64,000 bases of DNA from contig NZ_CP107932.1 of the NCBI RefSeq assembly GCF_036032445.1, positions 7,132,501-7,196,500 on the forward strand. The letters are read 5' to 3'. The notes under the pieces are model-generated. The model had not been told where the DNA came from, did not search any database, and saw only the letters and a program-made list of their open reading frames with translations. A program made the translations under genes and the position numbers. This DNA comes from Nocardia sp. NBC_00416. Lineage in GTDB: Bacteria > Actinomycetota > Actinomycetes > Mycobacteriales > Mycobacteriaceae. Below are positions 1-8,379 of this stretch, piece by piece (positions within the stretch are counted from its first letter, which is position 1; each line of letters opens with the position of its first letter).

Positions 1-258
1 CGGGTCGGCGCTCGCTGCGTCGAGGCCCACGGCGGCCAGCGCGTCGTCGACGAGCTCGGGGAGGGTGAGAACGGTCGCGCCGGAATCGATCTCGTAGTCG
101 TCGAACCGGTACCGACCGACCCGGCCCCCGACATGATCGGCACGCTCCAGCACCGTGACCGAGCAGCCCGCCCCGGTCAGGTGCAGCGCGGCCGACAGTC
201 CGGACAAGCCGGCTCCGACCACGATCACCCGGTTCACCGGGCCCGCCACCGTTCTCAC
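1..258 (-). CDS. crtI: phytoene desaturase (CrtI-type), N-terminal part, cut by window edge
   Basis: Only the first 86 codons are in the window; the gene runs off the left edge. Read on the minus strand from a GTG at 258, the product has a Rossmann FAD-binding start (VIVVGAGLSGLSAALHL) followed by VTVLERADHVGGRVGRY, the standard N-terminus of CrtI-type phytoene desaturases and related amine-oxidase-fold flavoproteins. A second in-frame GTG at 237 (VNRVIVVG) is equally possible. The enzyme would desaturate phytoene towards lycopene at the membrane. It lies 79 bp downstream of the GGPP synthase on the same strand, so the two are probably co-transcribed, which supports a carotenoid role. The missing C-terminus prevents separating CrtI from other FAD-dependent oxidoreductases with certainty. 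Confidence 0.75.
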   Translation of the reverse strand, partial: MRTVAGPVNRVIVVGAGLSGLSAALHLTGAGCSVTVLERADHVGGRVGRYRFDDYEIDSGATVLTLPELVDDALAAVGLDAASADP

Positions 259-337
259 GGCTGCCCCGGTGGCGTGCGGTCTCGTCCCGCCCGGCCGCGC
301 GCGGTCGTCCGCCGCGGTCGTCCGCTGATCTCTGCGT

Positions 338-1384
338 TCACGCCGCGCGCCGGGTGGCGGCCAGAGCCATCTCGCGGAGCCGTGTTTTCGCCTCCGGGGT
401 GGCCGAACTCGCGTCGATCGCGGTCAGGCCCTGGTCGGTGAGCGCCGTGATCCGCGCCTCGACCGCCTCGACCGCGCCGAGTTCGATGAGCAGCGCGCGC
501 AATTCGCCGACCTGCTCTTCGGAGAGGTCGGTGCCGATCTCGGCGCGCAGCTTGCCGGCCGCCGCCGGGTTCGTCTCCGTGGCCCGCTGCAGCGCTTCGG
601 CGACCAGTACGGTGCGCTTACCCTCGCGTAGATCGTCACCGGACGGCTTGCCCGTCACCGCGGGATCGCCGAAGACTCCGAGCAGATCGTCGCGGAGCTG
701 GAAAGCCGTCCCGATATCGGTGCCGTAGGTCCGGTAGGCGGTGACCAGCTCGGGGCCGGCGTCGGCCAGGGCCGCGCCGAGGTGCAGCGGGCGTTCCACG
801 GTGTAGGCGGCGGTCTTGTACCTGTTGATCCGCAGCGCCGCGGCCACCGATTCGTCGCCGCTGGCCTCGCCGTGCACGTCGAGCAGTTGCCCGCCGAGCA
901 CCTCGGTGCGCATCCGGGACCACACCGGAGCGAACCGGGCGAGCGCCGCCGGATCGAGTCCCGCGCTGTGCACCATATCGTCGGCCCAGGCCAGCGCCAG
1001 ATCACCGAGCAGGATCGCCACCGACTCGCCGTAGTGCGCGGAATCCCCGGCCCACGCCGAGTCGCGATGCCGCTGCTCGAAGTCCACGTGCACCGTCGGG
1101 AAGCGGCGCCGGGTCCGGGAGCAGTCGATGATGTCGTCGTGGATCAGCGCGCACGCCTGGACCAGTTCCAGGGCGGAGCAGGCCCGCAGTACGGCAGCCC
1201 CCTCGACGCCCGCCGGATCGCCGCCCGCGCCCAGCCAGCCCATCCACGCGAAACCGGGCCGGGTGCGTTTACCGCCGCGCAGCACGAACGATTCGAGCGC
1301 CGTCACGCTTTCGACGAACACCGGGCCCAGTTCGGCGACCGCCTCGCGGCGGGTGGCGAAGAACTCGGTGAGTGCGTGTTCCAC
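338..1384 (-). CDS. idsA: polyprenyl synthetase (geranylgeranyl diphosphate synthase type)
   Basis: The 348-aa protein is a trans-isoprenyl diphosphate synthase. It has the first aspartate-rich motif DDIID (residues 83-87) and the second DDLLGVFGD (232-240), both needed for Mg2+-diphosphate binding, plus the early GGKRTRP segment that binds IPP. These enzymes condense IPP with allylic diphosphates. Next to crtI, the likely product is GGPP for carotenoids, and the position beside metF and lppM matches idsA2 (Rv2173) of M. tuberculosis. The start is a GTG at 1384; further upstream in-frame codons make the exact start uncertain. It is divergent from metF, with 285 bp between the start codons, and is followed on the same strand by crtI. 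Chain-length specificity cannot be read from sequence alone. Confidence 0.85.
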   Translation of the reverse strand: MEHALTEFFATRREAVAELGPVFVESVTALESFVLRGGKRTRPGFAWMGWLGAGGDPAGVEGAAVLRACSALELVQACALIHDDIIDCSRTRRRFPTVHVDFEQRHRDSAWAGDSAHYGESVAILLGDLALAWADDMVHSAGLDPAALARFAPVWSRMRTEVLGGQLLDVHGEASGDESVAAALRINRYKTAAYTVERPLHLGAALADAGPELVTAYRTYGTDIGTAFQLRDDLLGVFGDPAVTGKPSGDDLREGKRTVLVAEALQRATETNPAAAGKLRAEIGTDLSEEQVGELRALLIELGAVEAVEARITALTDQGLTAIDASSATPEAKTRLREMALAATRRAA

Positions 1385-1657
1385 GGCGGTGACGAAGGCC
1401 GCGGTCCCGGGGACGGCCGAAGTGGGACCCGACCGGGTCGGAGTACCGGTTCCGGCGGACAGGGTGACCTCCCAGTTCGTAGTTCCGCCGCGGGCGCGGC
1501 CACCGGTGCAGGCGTCGCCGTGCCCCGGGGCCGGAAGCGACCCGCGTTCGCCCGCCGCGCGGCGGGACCTGATCGCAGAATACGCGCGCGAGGGCGCCGC
1601 CCGGGATCGGGTGGCGGGCCGGACGGGAGACCGTCAGGGCCGGTCCGGGCTCCGCTT

Positions 1658-1663
1658 TAGACT
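1658..1663 (+). promoter_or_regulatory. -10 box (TAGACT) of a probable leaderless metF promoter
   Basis: TAGACT lies 6 nt upstream of the metF GTG at 1670. That spacing puts the transcription start on or next to the start codon, and there is no Shine-Dalgarno sequence. Leaderless transcripts of this form are common in mycobacteria and their relatives. The rest of the 285-bp idsA-metF spacer (1385-1669) shows no gene. Confidence 0.5.
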
Positions 1664-1669
1664 GGGCCG

Positions 1670-2671
1670 GTGACTTTCGACAACGCGCGGGGACTCCCGA
1701 CCCCTGGCCGGCCGTCCCCCACGTCACCGGACGTCTCCGCGACGCCTTCGGTCGTGCAGAGCTTGAGTCGGCATTCCGGCTGTGCCGTGCCGTTCTCGGT
1801 GGAGTTCTCGCCGCCGCGCGACGAGGCGGGTGAGCAGCGGCTGTGGCGTGCGGTGCGCACGTTCGAGCGGATGCACCCGGCGTTCGTATCGATGACCTAC
1901 GGCGCCGGCGGCAGCACCCGTGACCGGACCGTGCGGGTCACCGGTGAACTCGCCCAGCAGACCACCCTGCTGCCGGTCGGTCACCTGACCGCCGTCGGGC
2001 ACAGCGTCGCCGAACTGCGATCCATCGTCGGCGCGTACGCCGATTCCGGAATCAGCAATATCCTCGTGCTGCGCGGGGACCCGCAGGGAGACCCGCTGGG
2101 TGAGTGGCACAAACACCCCGAGGGGGTGGAATACGCCGAGGAACTGGTGCGGATCGTGCGTGATCTCGGGGACTTCCATGTCGGAGTGGCCTCGTTCCCG
2201 CAAGGACACCACCGCTCACTCGACCTGGACCAGGACACCACCTACCTGGCCGCGAAACTGCGTGCGGGCGCGGAATACTCGATCACCCAGATGTTCTTCG
2301 ACGTCGAGGACTATCTGCGGCTGCGGGATCGGATCGCCGCCTGGGATCCGGTGGAGGGCGCCAAACCGATCATTCCCGAGCTGATGCCCATCACCTCGCT
2401 GCGGACCGTGGAACGCGCCGAGCAGTTGTGCGGCCGCCCGCTGCCGGCCCCGGTGCTCGAGCGGCTCCGGCGGGCCGCGGGTTCCGGACCGGAGGAGGAT
2501 CGCGCGGCCGTCCGGGCCGCCGGGATCGAGATCGCCACCGAGATGGGGCAGCGGTTGATCGCCGAGGGCGCCCCCTGCCTGCACTTCATCACCCTCAACT
2601 TCGCCAAGGCGACGTCCGAGGTGCTGACGAATCTCGGTTACGGAGTGACCACCGCGCCGATCAGCGCCTGA
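1670..2671 (+). CDS. metF: methylenetetrahydrofolate reductase
   Basis: The 333-aa TIM-barrel protein of the MTHFR family reduces 5,10-methylene-THF to 5-methyl-THF, the methyl donor for methionine synthesis. Visible family signatures are SVEFSPPRDEAGE (residues 43-55, with the catalytic Glu), FVSMTYGAGGSTR (72-84), HLTAVGHS (105-112) and NILVLRGDP (130-138). The length is slightly above the usual bacterial 290-310 aa because of about 38 extra N-terminal residues without conserved motifs; a start inside this segment is possible. The GTG start is placed 6 nt after a good -10 box, which favours a leaderless mRNA. The neighbourhood matches Rv2172c of M. tuberculosis, a MetF-like protein. It converges with the short DUF1684 gene. 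Confidence 0.88.
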   Translation: MTFDNARGLPTPGRPSPTSPDVSATPSVVQSLSRHSGCAVPFSVEFSPPRDEAGEQRLWRAVRTFERMHPAFVSMTYGAGGSTRDRTVRVTGELAQQTTLLPVGHLTAVGHSVAELRSIVGAYADSGISNILVLRGDPQGDPLGEWHKHPEGVEYAEELVRIVRDLGDFHVGVASFPQGHHRSLDLDQDTTYLAAKLRAGAEYSITQMFFDVEDYLRLRDRIAAWDPVEGAKPIIPELMPITSLRTVERAEQLCGRPLPAPVLERLRRAAGSGPEEDRAAVRAAGIEIATEMGQRLIAEGAPCLHFITLNFAKATSEVLTNLGYGVTTAPISA

Positions 2672-2720
2672 TCCGACGTCGCCGAGCCGGAACCCGACAG
2701 CAGTCGATTCGGGGCAGGGC

Positions 2721-3077
2721 TCAGTCGGTGGTCGCGTAGACGCGGACCGCGGTGCGGCCGTCGTGGCGGACGACCTCGAGCGCGTGGTCGTCGTGCCGCA
2801 GGATCAGCCCGGGCGCGCCGTCGACCGGATCGAGGATTTCGATACCGGCGATCCGGTCGCCGTCATGGTCGAGTCGATCGCCCGGCTTCGCGGCGATGAA
2901 CACCCGACCGTCGACGACCCACCAGGTGCCGGGGAGGCCGGGCAGGCGCTCCGGTGACTCACTGAGCCAATGCCGTGCGACGGGATCGGTGCCCTGCGGG
3001 CTGCGCAGCCGGACCGAGTATCGGTCGAGCCATTGCGTCCACGCGGTATCGACGCTGGTGTGGCCGACGATGGTCAT
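2721..3077 (-). CDS. DUF1684-like protein, lacking the C-terminal half
   Basis: The 118-aa product resembles the N-terminal half of DUF1684 proteins (usually about 250 aa). It has a W..WLDRYSVRLRSPQGTDPVARHWL start, then a GLPGTWWVVDGRVFIAA segment and ILDPVDGAPGLILR. The conserved C-terminal half that normally follows (catalytic-looking strand repeats) is absent; the frame stops at 2721 and metF begins to occupy the DNA 49 bp further on. The start is firm: a GAGGAGG Shine-Dalgarno lies just upstream of the ATG. It could be a decayed gene still equipped with a ribosome site or a genuinely short version. DUF1684 function is not established. It sits downstream of the lppM-glycosyltransferase operon, separated by a terminator-like hairpin. 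Confidence 0.6.
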   Translation of the reverse strand: MTIVGHTSVDTAWTQWLDRYSVRLRSPQGTDPVARHWLSESPERLPGLPGTWWVVDGRVFIAAKPGDRLDHDGDRIAGIEILDPVDGAPGLILRHDDHALEVVRHDGRTAVRVYATTD

Positions 3078-3113
3078 GGTGCAGCCTCCTCGAAACCCCG
3101 GGCCCCGCGGGGC

Positions 3114-3139
3114 CCCGCCCGCCGGTCGTGCCGGGCGGG
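3114..3139 (-). terminator. hairpin downstream of the lppM/glycosyltransferase operon
   Basis: CCCGCCCG (3114-3121) and CGGGCGGG (3132-3139) form an 8-bp GC stem with a 10-nt loop, 43 nt past the glycosyltransferase stop on the minus strand. A 16-bp perfect palindrome (GGGCCCCGCGGGGCCC, 3100-3115) abuts it. No T-tract follows, as is usual for actinobacterial terminators. It separates the operon from the DUF1684 fragment. Confidence 0.45.
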
Positions 3140-3181
3140 TTCATCATCCGTTCCGGTCCGTACCGGGCACAAGAGCCAGAA

Positions 3182-4384
3182 TCAGTGAGAATCCAGGCCT
3201 TGGCAGGGGGTGAGAGAGCGTCCACGCCAGGTGAGAGCGTTGCCGCGGCGCGCGCGGTGTGAGTGTTGCCACAGGTACAGGTAGGTGGCGACGGACATCG
3301 GGTGCGCCAGCGCGGCGGTGAGGTCGCGCCGGTGCGGCCACCGGCCGGTTTCCATACTCCGGGCCAGCATCCGGCCGGCGCCGGCGGCGGCGTACCCGAG
3401 CAATCCGATGCGGCGGATCCGGCCGCGGCCCAGGACGGCGGCGAGCGGCGGGAGCCAGTATGCCCACGCGGCCGCTGTTCCCACCGCGAGACCGCCGGGA
3501 ACCGAACCGCCGTAGGCCGACCAGAGCCATCGGCTGTAGCCGGCCGCGAGATCGTCCGGGCCCCGGTACATCCGTGTCCGGGCCAGCTCGCCCGCGGCGG
3601 CCACCGCCGTACGGTATCCGGCGCGGCGGAAAACCCGTGCGATATCGAGGTCCTCGGTGACACTGCCGGCGACCGACCGGTGCCCGCCGACCGTGCGGTA
3701 TCGCGCCGCGTCGACGACCAGGAACTGCCCGCAGGCCACGACGGTCGACGTGCGAGTACCGCGGTCGGCGAACGCGACCGGCAGGGTGGACGCCCACGAC
3801 CAGCACAGCAGCGGCTGCACCAGACGCTCGACGGTCGTCTCCGCCCGCTGCTCCGGCCACGGCGCCAGCAGGGCGAGGCCCTGCCTCCGCAGCCGGGTCA
3901 CCGCCGCGGCGACGGCGGTGGGCGCGAGCCGGATATCGGCGTCGAGGAAGACCAGGACTCCCGGATCCCCGCCGGATTCACGCGCATGCTCGGCGAGCGC
4001 GGCGCAGGCCGCGGCTTTGCCGGTCCAGCCCGGGGGCGGATCGGCGGTACTGCGCAGGAGTACGCAGCGTGGGTCGTCGTCCATCGCCCGAAGGGCGCGT
4101 TCGGCCGTGCCGTCGGTGGAGGCGTCGTCGAGGACGAGAATCCGCAACCGCCGGATATCGGTCTGGGCGCGCAGGTCACCGATCAGAACGGGTAGCAGTT
4201 CGGCTTCGTCGCGTGCGGGTACACAGACAGTCACGGATTCGGTGACGGGTGCGACGGTGGCGGGCAGCCTGGGCACCGTGATCCGGTTCCAGGCCGTGAG
4301 CGCGGCGCCGCCCACGGCCAGGCCGGTTCCCGCGGTCACCGCACGCCGGCTCCACCTCCGCGGATCTCGCGCGGCGGATCTCAC
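3182..4384 (-). CDS. family 2 glycosyltransferase, CruG-like (carotenoid glycosyltransferase)
   Basis: This 400-aa GT2 enzyme has an N-terminal hydrophobic helix (about 15-30), the nucleotide-sugar fold start VTVCVPARDEAELLPVLI, the LVLDDASTDGT loop (84-93), the metal-binding DxD (FLDADIRL, 147-152) and a VTEDLDIARVFRRAG acceptor motif. The C-terminal third is hydrophobic. Membrane GT2 enzymes of this layout include CruG, the carotenoid 2'-O-glycosyltransferase. That assignment fits because CruF- and CrtO-type genes lie in the same operon, but the acceptor is inferred. I chose the GTG at 4384, which overlaps the lppM stop as GTGA; another GTG lies at 4408. The gene is last in the operon and is followed by a hairpin. 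Confidence 0.75.
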   Translation of the reverse strand: MRSAARDPRRWSRRAVTAGTGLAVGGAALTAWNRITVPRLPATVAPVTESVTVCVPARDEAELLPVLIGDLRAQTDIRRLRILVLDDASTDGTAERALRAMDDDPRCVLLRSTADPPPGWTGKAAACAALAEHARESGGDPGVLVFLDADIRLAPTAVAAAVTRLRRQGLALLAPWPEQRAETTVERLVQPLLCWSWASTLPVAFADRGTRTSTVVACGQFLVVDAARYRTVGGHRSVAGSVTEDLDIARVFRRAGYRTAVAAAGELARTRMYRGPDDLAAGYSRWLWSAYGGSVPGGLAVGTAAAWAYWLPPLAAVLGRGRIRRIGLLGYAAAGAGRMLARSMETGRWPHRRDLTAALAHPMSVATYLYLWQHSHRARRGNALTWRGRSLTPCQGLDSH

Positions 4385-5160
4385 GCGTCGGTCTTGACCT
4401 GATCCCACCAGCGGCGCAGGGAGAACCCGGCCGGAGATCCGGGAGCGGGTGGATTGCGATCGAGATAGGCGAGGGCGATGACCAGCGCCGCGATGGCCAA
4501 GGTGATACCGCCGACGATCCCGGCCCAGCCCGCGAACGAGCGGGTATTCGGATCGGCGTAGCCGACCTCGGCCCGGACCGTGCTCACCTCACCGGCGGGC
4601 AGTTTCCAGGAGACCACGGAATCGCCCTCGCGGGTCCCGTTGGTCTTGGCCACCCGGGCCGGGAAAGCAACGCTGAGCTGCACATCGGATCCGTGCGGGG
4701 CCAGCGTTTCCAGGTCCACCCGGCCGCTGAGGCTGACCAGGTCGCCGTTGCGCTGGAATTTCAGCTGGAACAGCCCCTGGGCCTGCTCCGAGAGTTGCCC
4801 CAGCTGTTCGACCTCGCCGAAGTTCAGGTCGTCGAAGTACACCTCGCTGCCGACGTACCCGTCCTGGTTGTACGGCTCTATTCGCACCTTGGTCGCCAAG
4901 GCTTCCGGGGCGGTGAACTGTGGGCCCTTGTCCTCACCGTTCTCCGGGACGACCGCCGCGACGATCCGGCCCGAGACCCGGTCGTTGGACGACAACCCCA
5001 TCGACGCCTGGACGCGCAGGCAACCGGCCAGCGCGGGCGTCAGCAGGGCCGCCAGGACGAGGGCCGCCGCTATCCGTATCCGGAGCGGACGGCGTGAGCG
5101 CGGCGCGGGGACCGGAGAGCCGGGTTTCGCGGTAACGGGACTCGGAGGCACGGATGACAT
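4381..5160 (-). CDS. lppM: lipoprotein LppM
   Basis: The 259-aa lipoprotein has a basic N-region (SRRPLRIRI), a hydrophobic stretch and a lipobox ending ALAGC (lipidated Cys about residue 47). It then has a beta-rich extracytoplasmic domain (QASMGLSSNDRVSGRIVA start) and one C-terminal membrane helix (about 208-233) before a short cytosolic tail. This matches LppM (Rv2171), an envelope protein implicated in phagosome manipulation and perhaps lipid binding in M. tuberculosis. The ATG at 5160 is preferred because it follows the cruF stop by 16 nt; a GTG at 5184 would overlap cruF. Its neighbours differ from mycobacteria: carotenoid genes flank it on both sides. Confidence 0.85.
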   Translation of the reverse strand: MSSVPPSPVTAKPGSPVPAPRSRRPLRIRIAAALVLAALLTPALAGCLRVQASMGLSSNDRVSGRIVAAVVPENGEDKGPQFTAPEALATKVRIEPYNQDGYVGSEVYFDDLNFGEVEQLGQLSEQAQGLFQLKFQRNGDLVSLSGRVDLETLAPHGSDVQLSVAFPARVAKTNGTREGDSVVSWKLPAGEVSTVRAEVGYADPNTRSFAGWAGIVGGITLAIAALVIALAYLDRNPPAPGSPAGFSLRRWWDQVKTDA

Positions 5161-5176
5161 GGTGCCAGGCCGGAAC

Positions 5177-6010
5177 TCACCCACGCCATGCGACGGGCCC
5201 GACAGATCCGGTATCGCGGCCGGCCGCCGGCTGCCCGGCCGCGCGAACCAGCCCGACCAGCAGCGGAACCCCGAGGACCCCGAGCACCAGACCGCCGTAC
5301 ACCGCCGAGTACGGCAGCCCGAGGAACACCGCGTGCGCCAGCGCCGACCCGAGCCAGGTCCACAGGAACATCAGTACCGGGACCGCGTTGCGCACGGATC
5401 GGTCGGCGGACCGCTCCCACCGGGCGAGCGCCGCGGCCATCACCGCCGCCACCCCCAGCCAGCCGAGATAGTTGGTGCCGGGGATGGACTCCAGTCCCGG
5501 CAGCCCCGAGCCGGTGGTCTGCCAGGTCCATTGACCGTCGGCCACCATCTGCGGGTCCAGGAACAGATCCCAGCCCACCGCCCCGACCGCGGTGGCGGCG
5601 ATCCGCGTCACCGGTGTGGTGCACAGCAACCCGGTGACCACCCAGATCGGGTACAGCCCGCCGGTCCACGCCAGCGGCACCACGAGCGGTACGTCGAACA
5701 GTTCCGGACCGATGCGCCCGTCGGCGTAGTCGTAGGCGCCGAACGGGACCCCGGTCGCCGTGCCGACTGCTTCGGCGAGCAGTCCGATCCCGGAGACGAT
5801 CACGGCGAATCCGACCGCGTACCGGATCCCGCGGGTCACCGCGGCATGCAGCAGCGCCGTGCCGGCGGCCAGCACCACCACGGCCACCGTCACCGCGTCG
5901 CGGGCCGAACCGCTGGTCAGCGGGTAGGCGATCTGCGTCCCGACCAGCAGCGCCAGGAATCCGGCGGGCAGCGCGTCCGCTGTCCGGCGCCCGTGTCCGG
6001 GCACCGTCAT
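5177..6010 (-). CDS. cruF: carotenoid biosynthesis protein, CruF-type hydratase (DUF422)
   Basis: The 277-aa integral membrane protein has about seven hydrophobic helices. Family-specific segments include GVPFGAYDYADGRIG, LFDVPLVVPLAWTGGLYPIWV, GWDLFLDPQMVADGQWTW and IPGTNYLGWLGV, the pattern of DUF422 proteins. Characterised members are carotenoid 1',2'-hydratases (CruF of cyanobacteria and Deinococcus; bisanhydrobacterioruberin hydratase in archaea), which add water across the terminal psi-end double bond. The acidic Tyr-Asp and Asp-Pro-Gln motifs are in place. The ATG at 6010 overlaps the crtO stop (ATGA), so the two are translationally coupled. With the ketolase and the glycosyltransferase it predicts a keto, hydroxylated and glycosylated monocyclic carotenoid; the actual product is unknown. 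Confidence 0.82.
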   Translation of the reverse strand: MTVPGHGRRTADALPAGFLALLVGTQIAYPLTSGSARDAVTVAVVVLAAGTALLHAAVTRGIRYAVGFAVIVSGIGLLAEAVGTATGVPFGAYDYADGRIGPELFDVPLVVPLAWTGGLYPIWVVTGLLCTTPVTRIAATAVGAVGWDLFLDPQMVADGQWTWQTTGSGLPGLESIPGTNYLGWLGVAAVMAAALARWERSADRSVRNAVPVLMFLWTWLGSALAHAVFLGLPYSAVYGGLVLGVLGVPLLVGLVRAAGQPAAGRDTGSVGPVAWRG

Positions 6011-7572
6011 CGGCGCAACCACGCGCGCATCCCACGGCCGTCCTGTAGTGCCAGGCGGGCCGCGGTGCGCCCGCTCGCGCCCGATACGCCGCCGCCGGGG
6101 TGGGTCGAGGCGCCGGTGAGGTACAGACCCGGGGCCCCGGGCACCCGGTGCCCGGACAGTTCCGGCAGCGGCCGCCACATCATCATCTGGTCGAGGCTCA
6201 TCTCCACGTGCATGACGTTCCCGCCGCGCAACCCCATCTCCGTTTCCAGATCGACCGGGGTCTGTACGTGCCGGCGCAGCACGGAGGCGGCGAAACCCGG
6301 TGCGTGGCGGTCCAGTTCCGCGATGATCCGGTCGCCCTCGGTTTCGGCGTGCCGTGCCCAGCCGCCCGGTTCGGCGAGCCGGTAGGGGTGCCATTGCGAC
6401 CACAGGGAGACTTGGTGCTGCCCGGCGGGCGCGATACTCGGGTCCAGTGCGCTGAAACTCATGGCGAGCACCACCGGCCGCGGTGGCAGCCGCCCGCCGA
6501 GCGCGTTGCCGTGTGCCGACGCCAGCCGGCGGCGGTCGGAGACCAGCAGCTGTAATCCGGTCGCCGACTCGGCGGCCGTGGCCCCCGGATAACTGGGCAG
6601 CGCGCTGGTCGCGGCCCGGACCACCATGCCGATTCCGGGTCCCACCCTGATCTGCCGTCGCCACCGGTCGAGCGGTTCCGGATCGAATCCACCGGCCCGC
6701 AGCAGTTCCAGCGTGGTGAGGATATGGGTGCCGGCGATCAGGGTCGGGGCGTGGTATTCCCGTCCCGCGGCGGTGCGTACCCGCCAGCCGTCCCTCCGGC
6801 GGGTGAGTGCGGTGGCGGCGTCACCGGCCACGATTTCGCCGCCGTCGGACCGCAGGCGTGCGACCAGCGCCTCGGTCAGCGCTCCGCTCCCGCCCACCGC
6901 CCGCCCCGGCGGAAGGGTGTGCATCAAGGCCGCGAACGCGACCATGGGTGCGGTTCCGGGCTCCGACATCGGCGGTCCGGACTGGGCCCCGAACCAGGCC
7001 AGCGCGGCCTTGAGGCGTTCGTCGTCGAACCAGGTGTCCAGCAGCGCGTCACCGGACTGCAGGAATTCCCGGGACAGGGCGCTCCCGCCGCCGCGGGCGT
7101 CCAGGCCCCAGAACGAGCGCAGCAACCGGCCGGGGGTAGGGGCGCCGCCGAACGAACGCATCACCCGCCGCGCGCGCGGCTCCCAGACGCCGACGAACTG
7201 CCGGTACGCCGCGGCGTCCCGGTCGCCGCAGGCGCCGGCGATGGACGCGCAGGTCCGGTCGAGGTTCCGATGGAAGACGATCGGCGCCGCCCCGGTGTCC
7301 GGACAGGCCGGGGCGAAGGCCCACGGGTCGCAGTCGAGATAGCGCAACCCGAACCGGTCCAGTTCGAGCTCTTCGATGATCCCGGTATGCCTGATCATCA
7401 GGTGCGCCGAGGACCCCCGGTCCACTCGATGTCCGGGGAATCGTTCCACTGTCGAAACGGCTCCGCCCAGGACGACATCGCGTTCGAGCACCCGTACCCG
7501 CCGCCCCTCCCGTGCGAGATAACAGGCCGCCACCAGCGCATTGTGACCGGAGCCGATGATCACCACGCTCAT
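6007..7572 (-). CDS. crtO: CrtO-type carotenoid ketolase (phytoene desaturase-like flavoprotein)
   Basis: The 521-aa FAD protein belongs to the phytoene-desaturase superfamily. It shows the FAD start VVIIGSGHNALVAACYLA (3-20), ERDVVLGGAVST, then GSSAHLMIRHTGIIEELEL (53-71) and a C-terminal YLTGASTHPGGGVSGASGR. The GSAHxxIR..G..EELEL and GNVMHVEMSLDQMMMWRP segments are characteristic of CrtO, the desaturase-like beta/gamma-carotene ketolase known from Deinococcus, Synechocystis and Rhodococcus, rather than of CrtI. It would introduce a 4-keto group on the beta-ionone ring. The ATG at 7572 overlaps the GNAT stop and its own stop overlaps cruF, so it sits mid-operon. Substrate (beta- or gamma-carotene) is inferred. 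Confidence 0.82.
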   Translation of the reverse strand: MSVVIIGSGHNALVAACYLAREGRRVRVLERDVVLGGAVSTVERFPGHRVDRGSSAHLMIRHTGIIEELELDRFGLRYLDCDPWAFAPACPDTGAAPIVFHRNLDRTCASIAGACGDRDAAAYRQFVGVWEPRARRVMRSFGGAPTPGRLLRSFWGLDARGGGSALSREFLQSGDALLDTWFDDERLKAALAWFGAQSGPPMSEPGTAPMVAFAALMHTLPPGRAVGGSGALTEALVARLRSDGGEIVAGDAATALTRRRDGWRVRTAAGREYHAPTLIAGTHILTTLELLRAGGFDPEPLDRWRRQIRVGPGIGMVVRAATSALPSYPGATAAESATGLQLLVSDRRRLASAHGNALGGRLPPRPVVLAMSFSALDPSIAPAGQHQVSLWSQWHPYRLAEPGGWARHAETEGDRIIAELDRHAPGFAASVLRRHVQTPVDLETEMGLRGGNVMHVEMSLDQMMMWRPLPELSGHRVPGAPGLYLTGASTHPGGGVSGASGRTAARLALQDGRGMRAWLRR

Positions 7573-8183
7573 GACAGCGGGAGCGACCGGCCGAGGATGC
7601 CGAACCGGCGGTTATCGCCGGCGAACACGAAATCACGCAGGACGTCGCGGAACCCCATCCGCCGGTACAGGCGCCAGGCCCGGTTGTCCTCCGCGCACAC
7701 CTCGGGCGTCGACAGCAGCACGGCGCGCTCGGGTCGGTTCCGTAGCAGTTGTTCGAGCAGGATCGCGCCGATGCCGCGACCCTGCGCGCTCGGATGTACA
7801 TGGAGTTCGGTGAGTTCGAAATAGTCGCCGAGCAGCTGCTGGGCGGCCGGCTCCGGCCAGCCGGCCCGGCGCATCCCCGCGTGCACCTGTTGCTGCCACC
7901 ACTGATGAGGCCCGCCACGATAGCCGTAGGCTATTGCCACGATGGGGGAGCGGCGCAGGTCGAACTCGCCGTTGTCCTCGGGCACCACCGCGGCGACGGC
8001 CTGCCAGCCCGCGCGGTGGGTGTGTTCGGTCCACATCGGCGCGCGATGATGCTCGGTGCCGCGGGGATATTCCATTGCTGCGACGTACACCGCCAGCGCG
8101 TCGTGGAGCCGGGCGCGCAGCGCGGCAACCGAGAGGTCGACGACGACCGGGGCGGGGAGATGGTTCGACTTGACGGCGGTCAT
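7569..8183 (-). CDS. GNAT family N-acetyltransferase (Rv2170-like)
   Basis: The 204-aa single-domain acetyltransferase has its acetyl-CoA binding motif A at residues 126-139 (ELHVHPSAQGRGIG), followed by LLEQLL, and its motif B region reads CAEDNRAWRLYRRMGFRDV. The N-terminal third (AVYVAAMEYPRGTEHHRAPMW) is typical of the Rv2170 group, which lies next to lppM in mycobacteria; Rv2170 has been reported to acetylate isocitrate dehydrogenase. I start at the ATG 8183; a GTG at 8240 would add 19 residues. It is the first gene of the minus-strand operon leading into crtO, cruF, lppM and the glycosyltransferase. Its substrate here is unknown. Confidence 0.78.
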   Translation of the reverse strand: MTAVKSNHLPAPVVVDLSVAALRARLHDALAVYVAAMEYPRGTEHHRAPMWTEHTHRAGWQAVAAVVPEDNGEFDLRRSPIVAIAYGYRGGPHQWWQQQVHAGMRRAGWPEPAAQQLLGDYFELTELHVHPSAQGRGIGAILLEQLLRNRPERAVLLSTPEVCAEDNRAWRLYRRMGFRDVLRDFVFAGDNRRFGILGRSLPLS

Positions 8184-8379
8184 TGCGGTATCGGTGGGCT
8201 CTTTCGCGGTCGGCGGGCCGGAGCTGCGGATTTCGGGCACGCGAACATGTCGGTGGTCGTCTCTATATTCAAGCTCGAGCCAAACGTTCGAATGCCTGTT
8301 CGGCTCCCACGGTGCACCTCAGCCTGCCATACCGGTGGACCGCCGCGGGGTGCCACGGGCGAGATACGGAGGGACGGCC

